The notes below the pieces were generated by a model, which made no database searches, was not told the origin of the DNA, and was given only the letters and a program-made list of their open reading frames with translations. The position numbers were made by a program, and so were the translations under genes. From positions 1-27,277 of IMG/VR virus record IMGVR_UViG_3300031972_002589: a DNA stretch of 27,277 nt, one strand, 5' to 3'. Source of the DNA: a virus. The number at the start of each line of letters is the position of its first letter. Positions within the stretch are counted from its first letter, which is position 1. Below, piece by piece: positions 17,521 through 23,593 of the stretch.

Positions 17521-17741
17521 TCCGCTGCTGCCGCGTCGAGGTGTTCGCGCGTCGGCTCGATGCCGCCGGCCAGCGTTACTGCGCGGTTGTAGCGGCCAAG
17601 CCACTGCGAGATGGTCAGAACCTCGTAGCGACTGGCGTTCACCCCTGATGGCGGCCTGTATACCTCCGCGACCATCTTCCCGGTCTCCCTGGAGACGATC
17701 GCCCACGAGCCGACGGTGTCGTGCGTGCGCTCCATGCTCAT
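17517..17741 (-). CDS. Small hypothetical protein
   Basis: The product has 74 residues, starting MSMERTHDTVGSWAIVSRET. An N-terminal beta hairpin-like part (SWAIVSRETGKMVAEVYRP) is followed by a helical part. A second ATG two codons in could also serve as the start. ATGA overlaps connect it to both neighbours. Function is unknown. Confidence 0.62.
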   Translation of the reverse strand: MSMERTHDTVGSWAIVSRETGKMVAEVYRPPSGVNASRYEVLTISQWLGRYNRAVTLAGGIEPTREHLDAAAAE

Positions 17742-17989
17742 GCCGCCGGCCTGTAGGTCTGGCTGTGGCTGGCGCCGAACAGGTCGTCACCCTGCGGCAC
17801 GAGTTTGCCCAGGGCGATGAGCTGCCGGATCGTTCGCTCGGGCGCCTCACGGCCATTCGGCCACCAAAACCGATCGCCGACTTCCGGCTTGTGCTCGAAG
17901 TACACAGCCCCGTAAGACCGGGCTCGGCTCAGCACGGCCTGCTGCCGCTTCCCGAGCGGCTTCGGACCCTTAGATCCACTCGCCATCAT
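17738..17989 (-). CDS. Small hypothetical protein
   Basis: The product has 83 residues from the first of two adjacent ATG codons (MMASGSKGPKPLGKRQQAVL). A basic N-terminus is followed by RARSYGAVYFEHKPEVGDRF and RTIRQLIALGKLVPQGDDLF. The latter looks like a winged-helix-type helix and turn, so DNA binding is possible but not shown. It overlaps the upstream 53-residue gene by 20 nt. Confidence 0.6.
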   Translation of the reverse strand: MMASGSKGPKPLGKRQQAVLSRARSYGAVYFEHKPEVGDRFWWPNGREAPERTIRQLIALGKLVPQGDDLFGASHSQTYRPAA

Positions 17990-18131
17990 CTTCCTCCACC
18001 CTGGTAGCCTGCCAGCGCAGGAATTCCTCAAAGAGGTCCACGGCATAGGACGGCGCGTCGTCGCGTAGCGTCGCCACCTTGTGACCCCTGAACCAGATGT
18101 CGCGGCCGACGATCTCCGGCGCGTCAGCCAT
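17970..18131 (-). CDS. Small hypothetical protein (53 aa)
   Basis: The product has 53 residues, starting MADAPEIVGRDIWFRGHKVA and ending in an acidic tail EEDDGEWI before TAA. Composition is that of a folded small protein (IWFRGHKVATLRDDAPSYAV). The start lies inside the end of the 26-residue frame upstream. Its length and frame, with strong third-position GC, support coding. Confidence 0.55.
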   Translation of the reverse strand: MADAPEIVGRDIWFRGHKVATLRDDAPSYAVDLFEEFLRWQATRVEEDDGEWI

Positions 18132-18204
18132 GGTCGCCTCCCGCTGCAAAGCCCGGCACGTCGCAGGGCTGGGGCTCGAACTTCGGCTCGGCGGGGCGCT
18201 TCAT
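18124..18204 (-). CDS. Mini-ORF (26 aa), translationally coupled
   Basis: The frame runs from an ATG at 18204, which shares ATGA with the stop of the gene before it, to a TGA inside the start of the next gene. The product begins MKRPAEPKFEPQPCDVPGFA, is Pro-rich and contains one Cys. Position is the only support, since the same overlap style is used by the real genes here. It may be a coupling relay and not a functional peptide. Confidence 0.4.
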   Translation of the reverse strand: MKRPAEPKFEPQPCDVPGFAAGGDHG

Positions 18205-18635
18205 TTGGCAGACCTCCCGCCCGATAGGACCCGCAGGACAGCCCCAGCCTTCGGGCCGGACACGAGCCGATAGACGCGCGGGCGGCCGATGCAATCGCTC
18301 TCGACGATCTCGATGGCCCGGCGGTAGAGCAGCGCCTGCACCACATCGCGGGTCGAGTCCGCGCTGATGCTGTGCACCTCGCGGAGGTACTCGCGCGACG
18401 GCCAGACGCCGATTTCAGCGTGCGCGGTGATGATCTCCATCATCCTGATCTCGGCCGCGGTCCATTCGCTGTCCCCGGCCGGTTCAGGCGCTTCGGCCGG
18501 CTTGCTCGGCGCCCGCTCAGTCCCGACCACACCCGTCTCCCAGGGCGCAGCCTGCCTGCGCCGGCCGTAGATCCTGCGGCGATAGTTCTCGTCCGTGATC
18601 GCGTCGACGGCGCGCGCGTGGCGGATCTGCATCAT
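18201..18635 (-). CDS. Putative winged-helix DNA-binding protein
   Basis: The product has 144 residues from the first of two adjacent ATG codons (MMQIRHARAVDAITDENYRR). The basic N-terminus (RRRIYGRRRQ) leads to a Pro-rich linker. The domain TAAEIRMMEIITAHAEIGVW, then REYLREVHSISADSTRDVVQ and IEIVESDCIGRPRVYRLVSG, has the helix-helix-strand pattern of a winged helix. It could be a phage regulator. The stop codon overlaps the 26-residue frame by ATGA. Confidence 0.62.
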   Translation of the reverse strand: MMQIRHARAVDAITDENYRRRIYGRRRQAAPWETGVVGTERAPSKPAEAPEPAGDSEWTAAEIRMMEIITAHAEIGVWPSREYLREVHSISADSTRDVVQALLYRRAIEIVESDCIGRPRVYRLVSGPKAGAVLRVLSGGRSAK

Positions 18636-18790
18636 CCGATCTCCGTGGTGGGCAGGCAGTCGGTCTCCAGCAGCACGGACCACGCGCCGTGGGTGCCGCC
18701 GAGCCAGCCGCATTCGTGGTTGCTGAAGCGCCAGCCGCGCGCGAGGGCGACGAGCCAGCGGGATAGGGGGAAGTAGGCGAGGTGGGTCAT
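18632..18790 (-). CDS. Small hypothetical protein (52 aa)
   Basis: The product has 52 residues, starting MTHLAYFPLSRWLVALARGW and continuing with RFSNHECGWLGGTHGAW. It is rich in Trp and Gly with two Cys. The ATG overlaps the methyltransferase stop, and the stop overlaps the next ATG pair. No family is recognised. The N-terminal stretch is moderately hydrophobic but too short and too basic for a clear membrane segment. Confidence 0.55.
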   Translation of the reverse strand: MTHLAYFPLSRWLVALARGWRFSNHECGWLGGTHGAWSVLLETDCLPTTEIG

Positions 18791-19824
18791 GCTGCCCTCG
18801 CTGCCAGATAGACGCCGATGAACTCGGCCGCGACCTGCGGGACGATGGCATTGCCGGCTCCGCGAAGCGCTCCGGTCCGGCTCACCCATCGCGTTTCTTC
18901 CTCGGCGCCTTCTCCGGCGCGCACCACAGCCACGCGGCCGGATACCCCATGAGCCAGAGGGAAAAGGCCGGGTTGAGCTGGCCGGTACTTGCCGTCTCGG
19001 CACCAGATCCATCCAAGATCTGACCAGGCACCAGCATGGCCGTTTGCTCGTTGAGTGGCCTCGAGTTGTGGCTGTAGAGAGCCGTTCCCGTCCTCGAGCC
19101 CTTCTCGTCCCTCGCTTGCGGCGTCGCCCAGGCCGCCATCTGCGACAACGGGATCCCCGTATCGTGCGGACGGGGCGGCAGGCCGCCACGCCTCCCGTCT
19201 TCGGCCGTTGGCGTCGCCCAGGTCGCCAGCTGCGCGTTGTCGATCAGGTTCGATCGGTGCCCGCCCGACCCGTTCCCGGCTCTCTGCGGGCTGCCATATC
19301 CTCCGTTGGTCCCCACTCGTGGCGTCGGCCACGAACCACAGGCGAGATCTGACGTGGGGCGCTTCGACGCCACCAGCCGGCAGTACAGCCGCCCCAAAGG
19401 CGTAGCCGCAGCTTTCCAGGTCAGTCGATACCAGATCGAGCCACCCGAACCGAACCGCTGCATCAACCTGCTCTCCAAAGACGATTGGAGGGCGGCACTG
19501 CCGGATGAGACTGAACCACGCTGGCCAGAGGTGCCTGTCGTCTCCGGTGCCGCCGCCTTTGCCGGCGGCGCTGAAGGGTTGGCAGGGGCATGACCCGGTC
19601 CAGACCGGTCTGTCGTCAGGCCATCCGGCGAGCCGCAGGGCAGCGCTCCACCCACCGATGCCGGCGAAGAAGTGATGCTGTCGAAACCCGGCAAGGTCGG
19701 CTGCGTCCACGTCTCTGATGTCACGCTCGTCCACCTCTCCATCGGCGATCAGACCTTCCGCGATGAGCGCACGCAGCCAGGCCGCGGCGTAGGGATCGCG
19801 CTCGTTGTAGTAGGCGCTCGTCAT
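18787..19824 (-). CDS. DNA cytosine-5 methyltransferase
   Basis: The product has 345 residues from the ATG at 19824 (ATGA overlap with the nuclease gene; another ATG two codons upstream is possible). Motif I is FAGIGG at 53-58, and motif IV is GSCPCQPFSAAG with the catalytic Cys in PCQ at 80-82. Motif VI is present as FGEQV where ENV is usual, motif VIII as HVRSRLWFVA, and motif X as GNAIVPQVAAEFI near the end. The region between VIII and X, where target recognition sits, is hydrophilic and low in complexity. It is the part covered by a second open frame. The product should methylate cytosine C5 in phage DNA to evade host restriction. Confidence 0.92.
   Translation of the reverse strand: MTSAYYNERDPYAAAWLRALIAEGLIADGEVDERDIRDVDAADLAGFRQHHFFAGIGGWSAALRLAGWPDDRPVWTGSCPCQPFSAAGKGGGTGDDRHLWPAWFSLIRQCRPPIVFGEQVDAAVRFGWLDLVSTDLESCGYAFGAAVLPAGGVEAPHVRSRLWFVADATSGDQRRIWQPAESRERVGRAPIEPDRQRAAGDLGDANGRRREAWRPAAPSARYGDPVVADGGLGDAASEGREGLEDGNGSLQPQLEATQRANGHAGAWSDLGWIWCRDGKYRPAQPGLFPLAHGVSGRVAVVRAGEGAEEETRWVSRTGALRGAGNAIVPQVAAEFIGVYLAARAA
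18882..19742 (-). CDS. Nested second-frame ORF inside the cytosine methyltransferase gene
   Basis: The frame has 286 codons from the ATG at 19742, wholly inside the methyltransferase gene and on the same strand. It does not look like random shadow sequence. It contains the motifs SSGSAALQSSLESRLMQRFG and YRLTWKAAATPLGRLYCRLV. Two copies of a W-A-T-P-x-A-x-D pattern follow (ATWATPTAEDGRRGG and AAWATPQARDEKGS), and a C-terminus LNPAFSLWLMGYPAAW. In my recollection, very similar sequences ('SLxxRL', 'TWK', 'WPTPxAxD', 'LNPxFVxWLMGxPxxW') are annotated in many phages next to or overlapping cytosine methyltransferase genes. The ribosome binding site is weak (GGAAGG, some 13 nt away). It is probably a real protein of unknown function. 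Confidence 0.5.
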   Translation of the reverse strand: MERWTSVTSETWTQPTLPGFDSITSSPASVGGALPCGSPDGLTTDRSGPGHAPANPSAPPAKAAAPETTGTSGQRGSVSSGSAALQSSLESRLMQRFGSGGSIWYRLTWKAAATPLGRLYCRLVASKRPTSDLACGSWPTPRVGTNGGYGSPQRAGNGSGGHRSNLIDNAQLATWATPTAEDGRRGGLPPRPHDTGIPLSQMAAWATPQARDEKGSRTGTALYSHNSRPLNEQTAMLVPGQILDGSGAETASTGQLNPAFSLWLMGYPAAWLWCAPEKAPRKKRDG

Positions 19825-20192
19825 CCCCATACCGCCCGGCTCTCGCGCGTCGGAACGCCCCAGAACGCCAGCGCTTCGGCGACGTCGTCGATAGAGCGGC
19901 AGACCCTGATGCGATTGCTGCCGGCGGCGCGCAGGCGCTCGTGGCAGGCCGTCTGCTCGTCGGAGACGACGCCCTTGGGCGCCTTGAGCTCGACCCAATG
20001 CGCGATGCCGCCGCAGACGATCAGGATGTCCGGCACCCCATCCTGCAGGCCACAGCCCCGCAGGATGGCGCCGCGGATGCGACCGCCGCCGCCGGCCGGG
20101 AAGGTGGTGAAGAAGACGTCGCGCGGCAGCACGGCCGTCAGGTACTCGGCCACGGCGCGGTGCAGAATCTCCTCGGGCTTGCGGCGGCGCAT
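19821..20192 (-). CDS. VRR-NUC domain nuclease
   Basis: The product has 123 residues from the ATG at 20192. The N-terminal EEILHRAVAEYLTAVLPRDV is followed by the PD-(D/E)XK core: G-V-P-D-I-L at 52-57 with D55, then HWVELKAPKG with E68 and K70. A conserved SDEQTACHERL helix comes next, and a DVAEALAFWGV end. This is a compact stand-alone VRR-NUC, a family often found in phages as a structure-specific or junction nuclease. It probably acts in replication or recombination. Neighbouring methyltransferase and replication genes agree with a DNA-processing role. Confidence 0.9.
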   Translation of the reverse strand: MRRRKPEEILHRAVAEYLTAVLPRDVFFTTFPAGGGGRIRGAILRGCGLQDGVPDILIVCGGIAHWVELKAPKGVVSDEQTACHERLRAAGSNRIRVCRSIDDVAEALAFWGVPTRESRAVWG

Positions 20193-20638
20193 CAGACCAG
20201 CACCTCGCCGTCTTCGCCCCAAGTCGCCTGCCACGCCTGATCAGCCGGCACGTCCGGCTCATCAAGGAAGCCGACGATCCGGCGGACCGGAGTCCAGCCG
20301 CGGTAATGGATCTTCTCGGGCTCGCGGACGATGGCGTTGACTTTGATCTCGCCCTCGTCGATGCGGAAGCAGAACTCGCCGTCGTGACTGCCGGTGACTG
20401 TCGCCTTCACCGCGCCGCGCACGATGCTGCCTCCGTCAGGCCCGTGATACTGCTTGGCGATCACAACCGACACCCGCACCCGCCGCCCGACGCGGATTTC
20501 CTCCGCCAGCCGCGAGCAGCGGAACGAGGCAGAGCGCAGGCCGAGGCCGGAGACGCGCCGTCGCATCTCGTCTCGAATCGTGCATTCGGCATCCCGGCCG
20601 ATCGGGCAGCCGTGGCAGGGCTTGAGATAGACGGCCAT
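20192..20638 (-). CDS. Hypothetical protein with N-terminal Cys cluster
   Basis: The product has 148 residues, starting MAVYLKPCHGCPIGRDAECT. Cysteines at 8, 11, 19 and 41 could bind a metal ion. The rest is beta-rich (EEIRVGRRVRVSVVIAKQYH, AVKATVTGSHDGEFCFRIDE) and ends in an acidic tail. The gene is coupled to the VRR-NUC gene by ATGA. An upstream extension reads into other genes and was rejected. The function is unknown. Confidence 0.66.
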   Translation of the reverse strand: MAVYLKPCHGCPIGRDAECTIRDEMRRRVSGLGLRSASFRCSRLAEEIRVGRRVRVSVVIAKQYHGPDGGSIVRGAVKATVTGSHDGEFCFRIDEGEIKVNAIVREPEKIHYRGWTPVRRIVGFLDEPDVPADQAWQATWGEDGEVLV

Positions 20639-20639
20639 G

Positions 20640-21041
20640 TTACAGCCCCTCCCTGAGCATCGTGTGGACGTGCGCGCTGAGCCGCTGGCGAGCGGCCTCG
20701 CAGCCCTCGTGGCGCTTGCGGGCGCGCTCGTAATCGGCAGTAAGGCGGTCCAGTTCTGCGAGGGGGTCGGGAGGGGACGTAGCCACCGCCCCCTCCCGTG
20801 GCGGTTGGCAGAGGAAAGTGCCAGCCGCCTCATCAGCCGCCGGTGGCCTTTGCGTGCCTGTTCCGGAGCGGCCCCGCGTGGATTGCTCCACGTAGCCCTT
20901 GATTGTCCCGCAGATCCGCTTGACCAGACTGCCTTCCGCGCTCCGCCGACCCTTCCTCGTGAGGTAGTCGGGGTGCACATGGAAGGTGTCCGCGATGCCG
21001 CCGCGGACGAGCCTGCGGAGTTGCCTGTCAACCGACAGCAT
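20640..21041 (-). CDS. Hypothetical protein
   Basis: The product has 133 residues, starting MLSVDRQLRRLVRGGIADTF, with a helical first part containing HVHPDYLTRKGRRSAEGSLV. A Pro/Gly-rich linker (residues about 58-90) follows, then a charged coiled-coil-like helix (LAELDRLTADYERARKRHEG). It has a very good ribosome binding site (GGGGAGG, 8 nt). It is the first gene after a hairpin terminator, so it may be attenuated. Confidence 0.66.
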   Translation of the reverse strand: MLSVDRQLRRLVRGGIADTFHVHPDYLTRKGRRSAEGSLVKRICGTIKGYVEQSTRGRSGTGTQRPPAADEAAGTFLCQPPREGAVATSPPDPLAELDRLTADYERARKRHEGCEAARQRLSAHVHTMLREGL

Positions 21042-21058
21042 GGCGCGCGCCTCCCCGG

Positions 21059-21094
21059 AAAAGGGCCGGCAGGCGCCGAAGCAACCTGCCGGCC
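21059..21094 (-). terminator. Intrinsic terminator after the DUF2493 gene
   Basis: A perfect 10-bp stem (GGCCGGCAGG / CCTGCCGGCC, 21064-21073 with 21085-21094) with an 11-nt loop is followed on the minus strand by C-TTTT (21062-21059). The next gene's ribosome binding site starts right after it, so it may also act as an attenuator inside the early unit. Confidence 0.65.
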
Positions 21095-21155
21095 AAGTTC
21101 AACGGGGAGGAAGACCGCCGCACTGCCCCTGCGGCTCGGGGGTTGGTCGAGGCCA

Positions 21156-21536
21156 TCACCGAGGCCTCGCTGCAATGATCGGAATGCCGGCGGCCTCGGC
21201 GCGGAAGACCATGTCGGCCGTCCCGCGCCCGCCAGGGAAGGCGATCACCACGTCCGGCTTGCCCTCGTCGATCATCCGCTGATTGCGGATCGGGCCGGCC
21301 GCCTTGCCGTGCTTCGCCCAGTCGGCGTTGAAGACGGCGACCCGCACGCCGTTTGCCCGTGCCCAGTCGACAGCGCCCTGGTCGGCCCCACGCGCGCCGC
21401 CGTTGATCAGCGCTTCGACGGCGAGCCCGGCATGGCAGCCGGGCGCGTGGGCGATCTCGTCGCGCGCGTTCCGCTCCAGCCAGTTGCGAACATCGAGGCG
21501 GCTCATGTCCCGGCCGCCGCAGACGAGGATGCGCAT
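21156..21536 (-). CDS. DUF2493 / SLOG-fold protein
   Basis: The product has 126 residues, starting MRILVCGGRD. Conserved elements of DUF2493 are visible: VCGGRD at the N-terminus, INGGARGAD in the middle, then VRVAVFNADWAKHGKAAGPI and the C-terminal PDVVIAFPGGRGTADMV. These are Rossmann-like nucleotide-binding motifs of the YspA/SLOG superfamily, which is thought to sense or process nucleotide ligands. The biochemical role of phage members is not established. The ATG at 21536 is chosen over the adjacent GTG. The gene is coupled to the GapR-like gene. Confidence 0.9.
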   Translation of the reverse strand: MRILVCGGRDMSRLDVRNWLERNARDEIAHAPGCHAGLAVEALINGGARGADQGAVDWARANGVRVAVFNADWAKHGKAAGPIRNQRMIDEGKPDVVIAFPGGRGTADMVFRAEAAGIPIIAARPR

Positions 21537-21850
21537 CACTCCGCAGCCTCCCGGATCTCGCCCGTTGCCGGGTCGTTCGCGCCCGCCCGCGTGAGGGCAG
21601 CGCCGAAATCGCCGATCGCGTCGGCATAGAGCCGCGCGGTCTCCTGCAGCTCGTCGAAGCCGCGGGGGTCCTTCCCGCGCTTGCGGCGCGCCTGCTGCAT
21701 CAGCCGGAAAGCCTTCACGTCGAGCCCGGACGACTTGATCTCCTGGTAGAGCTCGGCCTTGTCCTGGCGGCGCTCTTCGATCTCGTCGGACAGCGTGTCG
21801 TCGCGACGGGCGAAGCTGCGCAGGATCTGTGCGCTGTTGCTGTCGGTCAT
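21536..21850 (-). CDS. GapR/DUF2312-like DNA-binding protein
   Basis: The product has 104 residues, starting MTDSNSAQILRSFARRDDTL. The core EIEERRQDKAELYQEIKSSG, then LDVKAFRLMQQARRKRGK and ELQETARLYADAIG, resembles the DUF2312/GapR family. In that family 'I..LEEEK..L..DI......A...G.DVK..R.I...R......' is conserved. GapR of Caulobacter is a nucleoid-associated protein that tracks overtwisted DNA. The phage protein has a longer Asp/Gly-rich tail. By analogy it may coat or modulate DNA during replication. Note that the RSFARRDD part precedes the coiled coil and is not typical. Confidence 0.72.
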   Translation of the reverse strand: MTDSNSAQILRSFARRDDTLSDEIEERRQDKAELYQEIKSSGLDVKAFRLMQQARRKRGKDPRGFDELQETARLYADAIGDFGAALTRAGANDPATGEIREAAE

Positions 21851-22056
21851 CGCGACACCGACGGAATCAGGGCCAAGAGCACCAGGGCGCCAATCGACAT
21901 GAGCGCCCCGGCGATGACCGCGGCTTCAACCGCTCTCGCCGCCAATGCAGTGCGACCCATTTTGTAGGCGATCAGCGCCAGAGGCACCGCCACCGGCCAG
22001 ATGATAGCGCCGACGAAAAGGCAGACGGATGCTGCCCTGACGATGTCTTTGGTCAT
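21847..22056 (-). CDS. Small membrane protein, two predicted TM helices
   Basis: The product has 69 residues from the ATG at 22056, starting MTKDIVRAASVCLFVGAIIW. Two hydrophobic stretches are seen, about residues 8-30 and 45-65 (AVIAGALMSIGALVLLALI), separated by a short basic loop. Size and topology would fit a class II holin or a superinfection-exclusion peptide, but this early location is unusual for a holin. The ATGA junctions connect it to both neighbours. Confidence 0.6.
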   Translation of the reverse strand: MTKDIVRAASVCLFVGAIIWPVAVPLALIAYKMGRTALAARAVEAAVIAGALMSIGALVLLALIPSVSR

Positions 22057-22241
22057 CCCCTCACCCTCTCGATCAGCGCCGCCCACCAGCGCGACTTGCC
22101 GTTGTGGCGATCCGCTCTAACGGAATGCCAGAAGCCCGCCCGCTTATGCAGATCGGCCAGCCACAGGTGCCAATCGAAGGCGGCGTCCTGCGCCCAGCGC
22201 GGCAGCCGCTCGGCCGCCCACGTCTTGATCCGATCCCTCAA
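22053..22241 (-). CDS. Small hypothetical protein (TTG start)
   Basis: The product has 62 residues from a TTG at 22241, reading MRDRIKTWAAERLPRWAQDA with the initiator as Met. The start forms a TTGA overlap with the upstream stop and is preceded by an excellent GGGGAGG about 5 nt away. It is Trp-rich (DWHLWLADLHKRAGFWHSVR) and basic. The function is not known. Confidence 0.6.
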   Translation of the reverse strand: MRDRIKTWAAERLPRWAQDAAFDWHLWLADLHKRAGFWHSVRADRHNGKSRWWAALIERVRG

Positions 22242-22696
22242 GATCCCTCCCCGAGAGCGCGCCGAAGGTCGGCGATCTCTGCTTCGAGCCGCTCCAGTCT
22301 CTCGACGCGCGCACGATGCGCGGCCTGCCGGGCGGCTTCGTACTCGGCGGCCGACACGGTCCTCGCCTTGCCGTACCAGACGTTCCAGGCTCGGCTGTAG
22401 CTGATGCCGATTGCCCGCGCGGCGCGGTTCAGCCAGCTCTGCCGCGTATCTCCCGGCTCGACCGGCCCCGCGGTCTGCTCGATCAGCGAGCGGAATTCTG
22501 CCTGATAGTCCGACCGCCATGGGTTCTGGCGGGTCTCACACAGCTTCTGGCGCACCTCACACGACCCTTCTGCCACTTTGGGGGCGTGAGAGCGGTTTGC
22601 GCTCGCAGATGAGGACCTATCCTGATGACCCGAACGAGCATCCCCGCGGCTGGAGCCGGCAAGCATCGTGGCTGCGGGGATGGCGAGGGTCGACAT
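22238..22696 (-). CDS. Putative HTH protein with C-terminal coiled coil
   Basis: The product has 152 residues, starting MSTLAIPAATMLAGSSRGDA. The first 50 residues look disordered. Residues about 85-110 (WLNRAARAIGISYSRAWNVW, then YGKART) look like a helix-turn-helix, a pattern I associate with small phage regulators in alphaproteobacteria. The C-terminus (RVERLERLEAEIADLRRALG) is a short coiled coil. DNA binding is inferred, and the real start could be the Met at residue 11. Confidence 0.62.
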   Translation of the reverse strand: MSTLAIPAATMLAGSSRGDARSGHQDRSSSASANRSHAPKVAEGSCEVRQKLCETRQNPWRSDYQAEFRSLIEQTAGPVEPGDTRQSWLNRAARAIGISYSRAWNVWYGKARTVSAAEYEAARQAAHRARVERLERLEAEIADLRRALGEGS

Positions 22697-22699
22697 GGG

Positions 22700-22867
22700 T
22701 TAACGCTCGGCCAGAGAGCGGAAGAGGGTCGCCCACGCCAGCGTCATCCAGGCGATGATCGCGCAAGCGTACCTGTCTTCGAGCGAGCCTCCGGTGAGCA
22801 CGACATAGACCCACGCAAACCACGCCGACAGGGCGACCAATCGGAGGAGCGTCGAGATCGCGTGCAT
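22700..22867 (-). CDS. Small membrane protein (55 aa), two TM helices
   Basis: The product has 55 residues, starting MHAISTLLRLVALSAWFAWV. It has two hydrophobic segments, about residues 6-24 and 33-49 (YACAIIAWMTLAWATLF), divided by a GGSLEDR turn. TAA ends it six bases before the next ATG. It fits a small phage membrane protein; a holin or exclusion role is possible but not shown. Confidence 0.55.
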   Translation of the reverse strand: MHAISTLLRLVALSAWFAWVYVVLTGGSLEDRYACAIIAWMTLAWATLFRSLAER

Positions 22868-22870
22868 CGC

Positions 22871-23011
22871 CTACCCCTCCGCCCTGCTCAGCCACACGCC
22901 GACGACAGCCGCGGCGATGGCGACCGACAGCGCGGCCAGCCCGACAGTCGCCAGCACGGCCGCAGACCAGGGCCACTGAGCGACGGCGACGCCTTCGAGG
23001 TGCTGCGTCAC
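22871..23011 (-). CDS. Small membrane protein (46 aa), GTG start
   Basis: The product has 46 residues from a GTG at 23011 that overlaps the upstream stop (GTGA). One long hydrophobic helix (AVLATVGLAALSVAIAAAVV) runs near the C-terminus and ends in SRAEG. The longer frame, which would start inside the upstream gene, was rejected. Confidence 0.52.
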   Translation of the reverse strand: MTQHLEGVAVAQWPWSAAVLATVGLAALSVAIAAAVVGVWLSRAEG

Positions 23012-23283
23012 TCGCGCCGCCCTCGGCTGGACCCGGCCGCCGTCGTGATGCGGGGCAAGGTCGTGGCGAATGATCCGTGATCGGTGCACTCGGGACAGGG
23101 CCGGCCGCGGCGATCGGCCGAAACGGATCGGCCCGGAATCCAGCCGGTTTCATGGCCGCATGACCGGCACTGCAGGCGCACCGCGCTCTCTTCGCTGGGA
23201 AAGTTGCCGGCATCGACGACGTGCATCATCACCCGCTTGGGGAGGCGCGGAAGGTCGAGCGGCAGGCCAGCCCGTGCCCTCAC
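23008..23283 (-). CDS. Zinc-ribbon phage protein
   Basis: The product has 91 residues from a GTG at 23283, which forms a GTGA overlap with the gene upstream. The alternative ATG pair at 23229 and 23226 would shorten it. After HVVDAGNFPSEESAVRLQ come two Cys pairs, C39/C42 (CRSCGHETGW) and C63/C66 (CPEC), a zinc ribbon. Small 'CxxCG.ET.W....CP.C' proteins are common in phages, where the role is unknown. A Ser/Arg-rich tail follows. Confidence 0.66.
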   Translation of the reverse strand: MRARAGLPLDLPRLPKRVMMHVVDAGNFPSEESAVRLQCRSCGHETGWIPGRSVSADRRGRPCPECTDHGSFATTLPRITTAAGSSRGRRE

Positions 23284-23381
23284 CGCCCCGCCCTCCGCTC
23301 GTCGCAGCCCTGGAAGAACAGCGAGACCACTGCGACCAGCAGCAGCCAAACGACGATCACGAGCACGAGAGTCCCCGTCAT
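23280..23381 (-). CDS. Tiny membrane peptide (33 aa)
   Basis: The product has 33 residues: a single strongly hydrophobic helix (TGTLVLVIVVWLLLVAVVSL) then a charged tail with one Cys. The ATG overlaps the upstream stop, and the TGA overlaps the next GTG, so translation coupling is built in. It was found by reading the gap between two larger genes. Confidence 0.5.
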   Translation of the reverse strand: MTGTLVLVIVVWLLLVAVVSLFFQGCDERRAGR

Positions 23382-23593
23382 GGCTTCACCCTCATGATCG
23401 ATGTGACGGTGGCGTCAGCGACGCGCGGATTGCTGGCGATGCTGGCGGCTAAGCAGTGGAACCACTTGGCTGCCTCGATGATGTTCTCGGCGGCGATTTC
23501 CAGGGTTGCCGCAAGCCGTGCCGTCTCCCAGCACTCCGAGGCGTCCTCTTCGTGATTTGCGATGACGTCGATCTCAGCTCGCCACGTCGGCAT
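23378..23593 (-). CDS. Small hypothetical helical protein
   Basis: The product has 71 residues, starting MPTWRAEIDVIANHEEDASE. It is helical and acidic (CWETARLAATLEIAAENIIE) with a basic end. The ATG shares one base with the stop of the 24-residue frame upstream (TGATG). The function is unknown. Confidence 0.58.
   Translation of the reverse strand: MPTWRAEIDVIANHEEDASECWETARLAATLEIAAENIIEAAKWFHCLAASIASNPRVADATVTSIMRVKP

Noticed and set aside
21847-22056. Holin assignment of the two-helix 69-residue protein
   Set aside because: Size and topology fit, but there is no endolysin or spanin gene beside it and it lies in the early unit; left as a membrane protein of unknown role.
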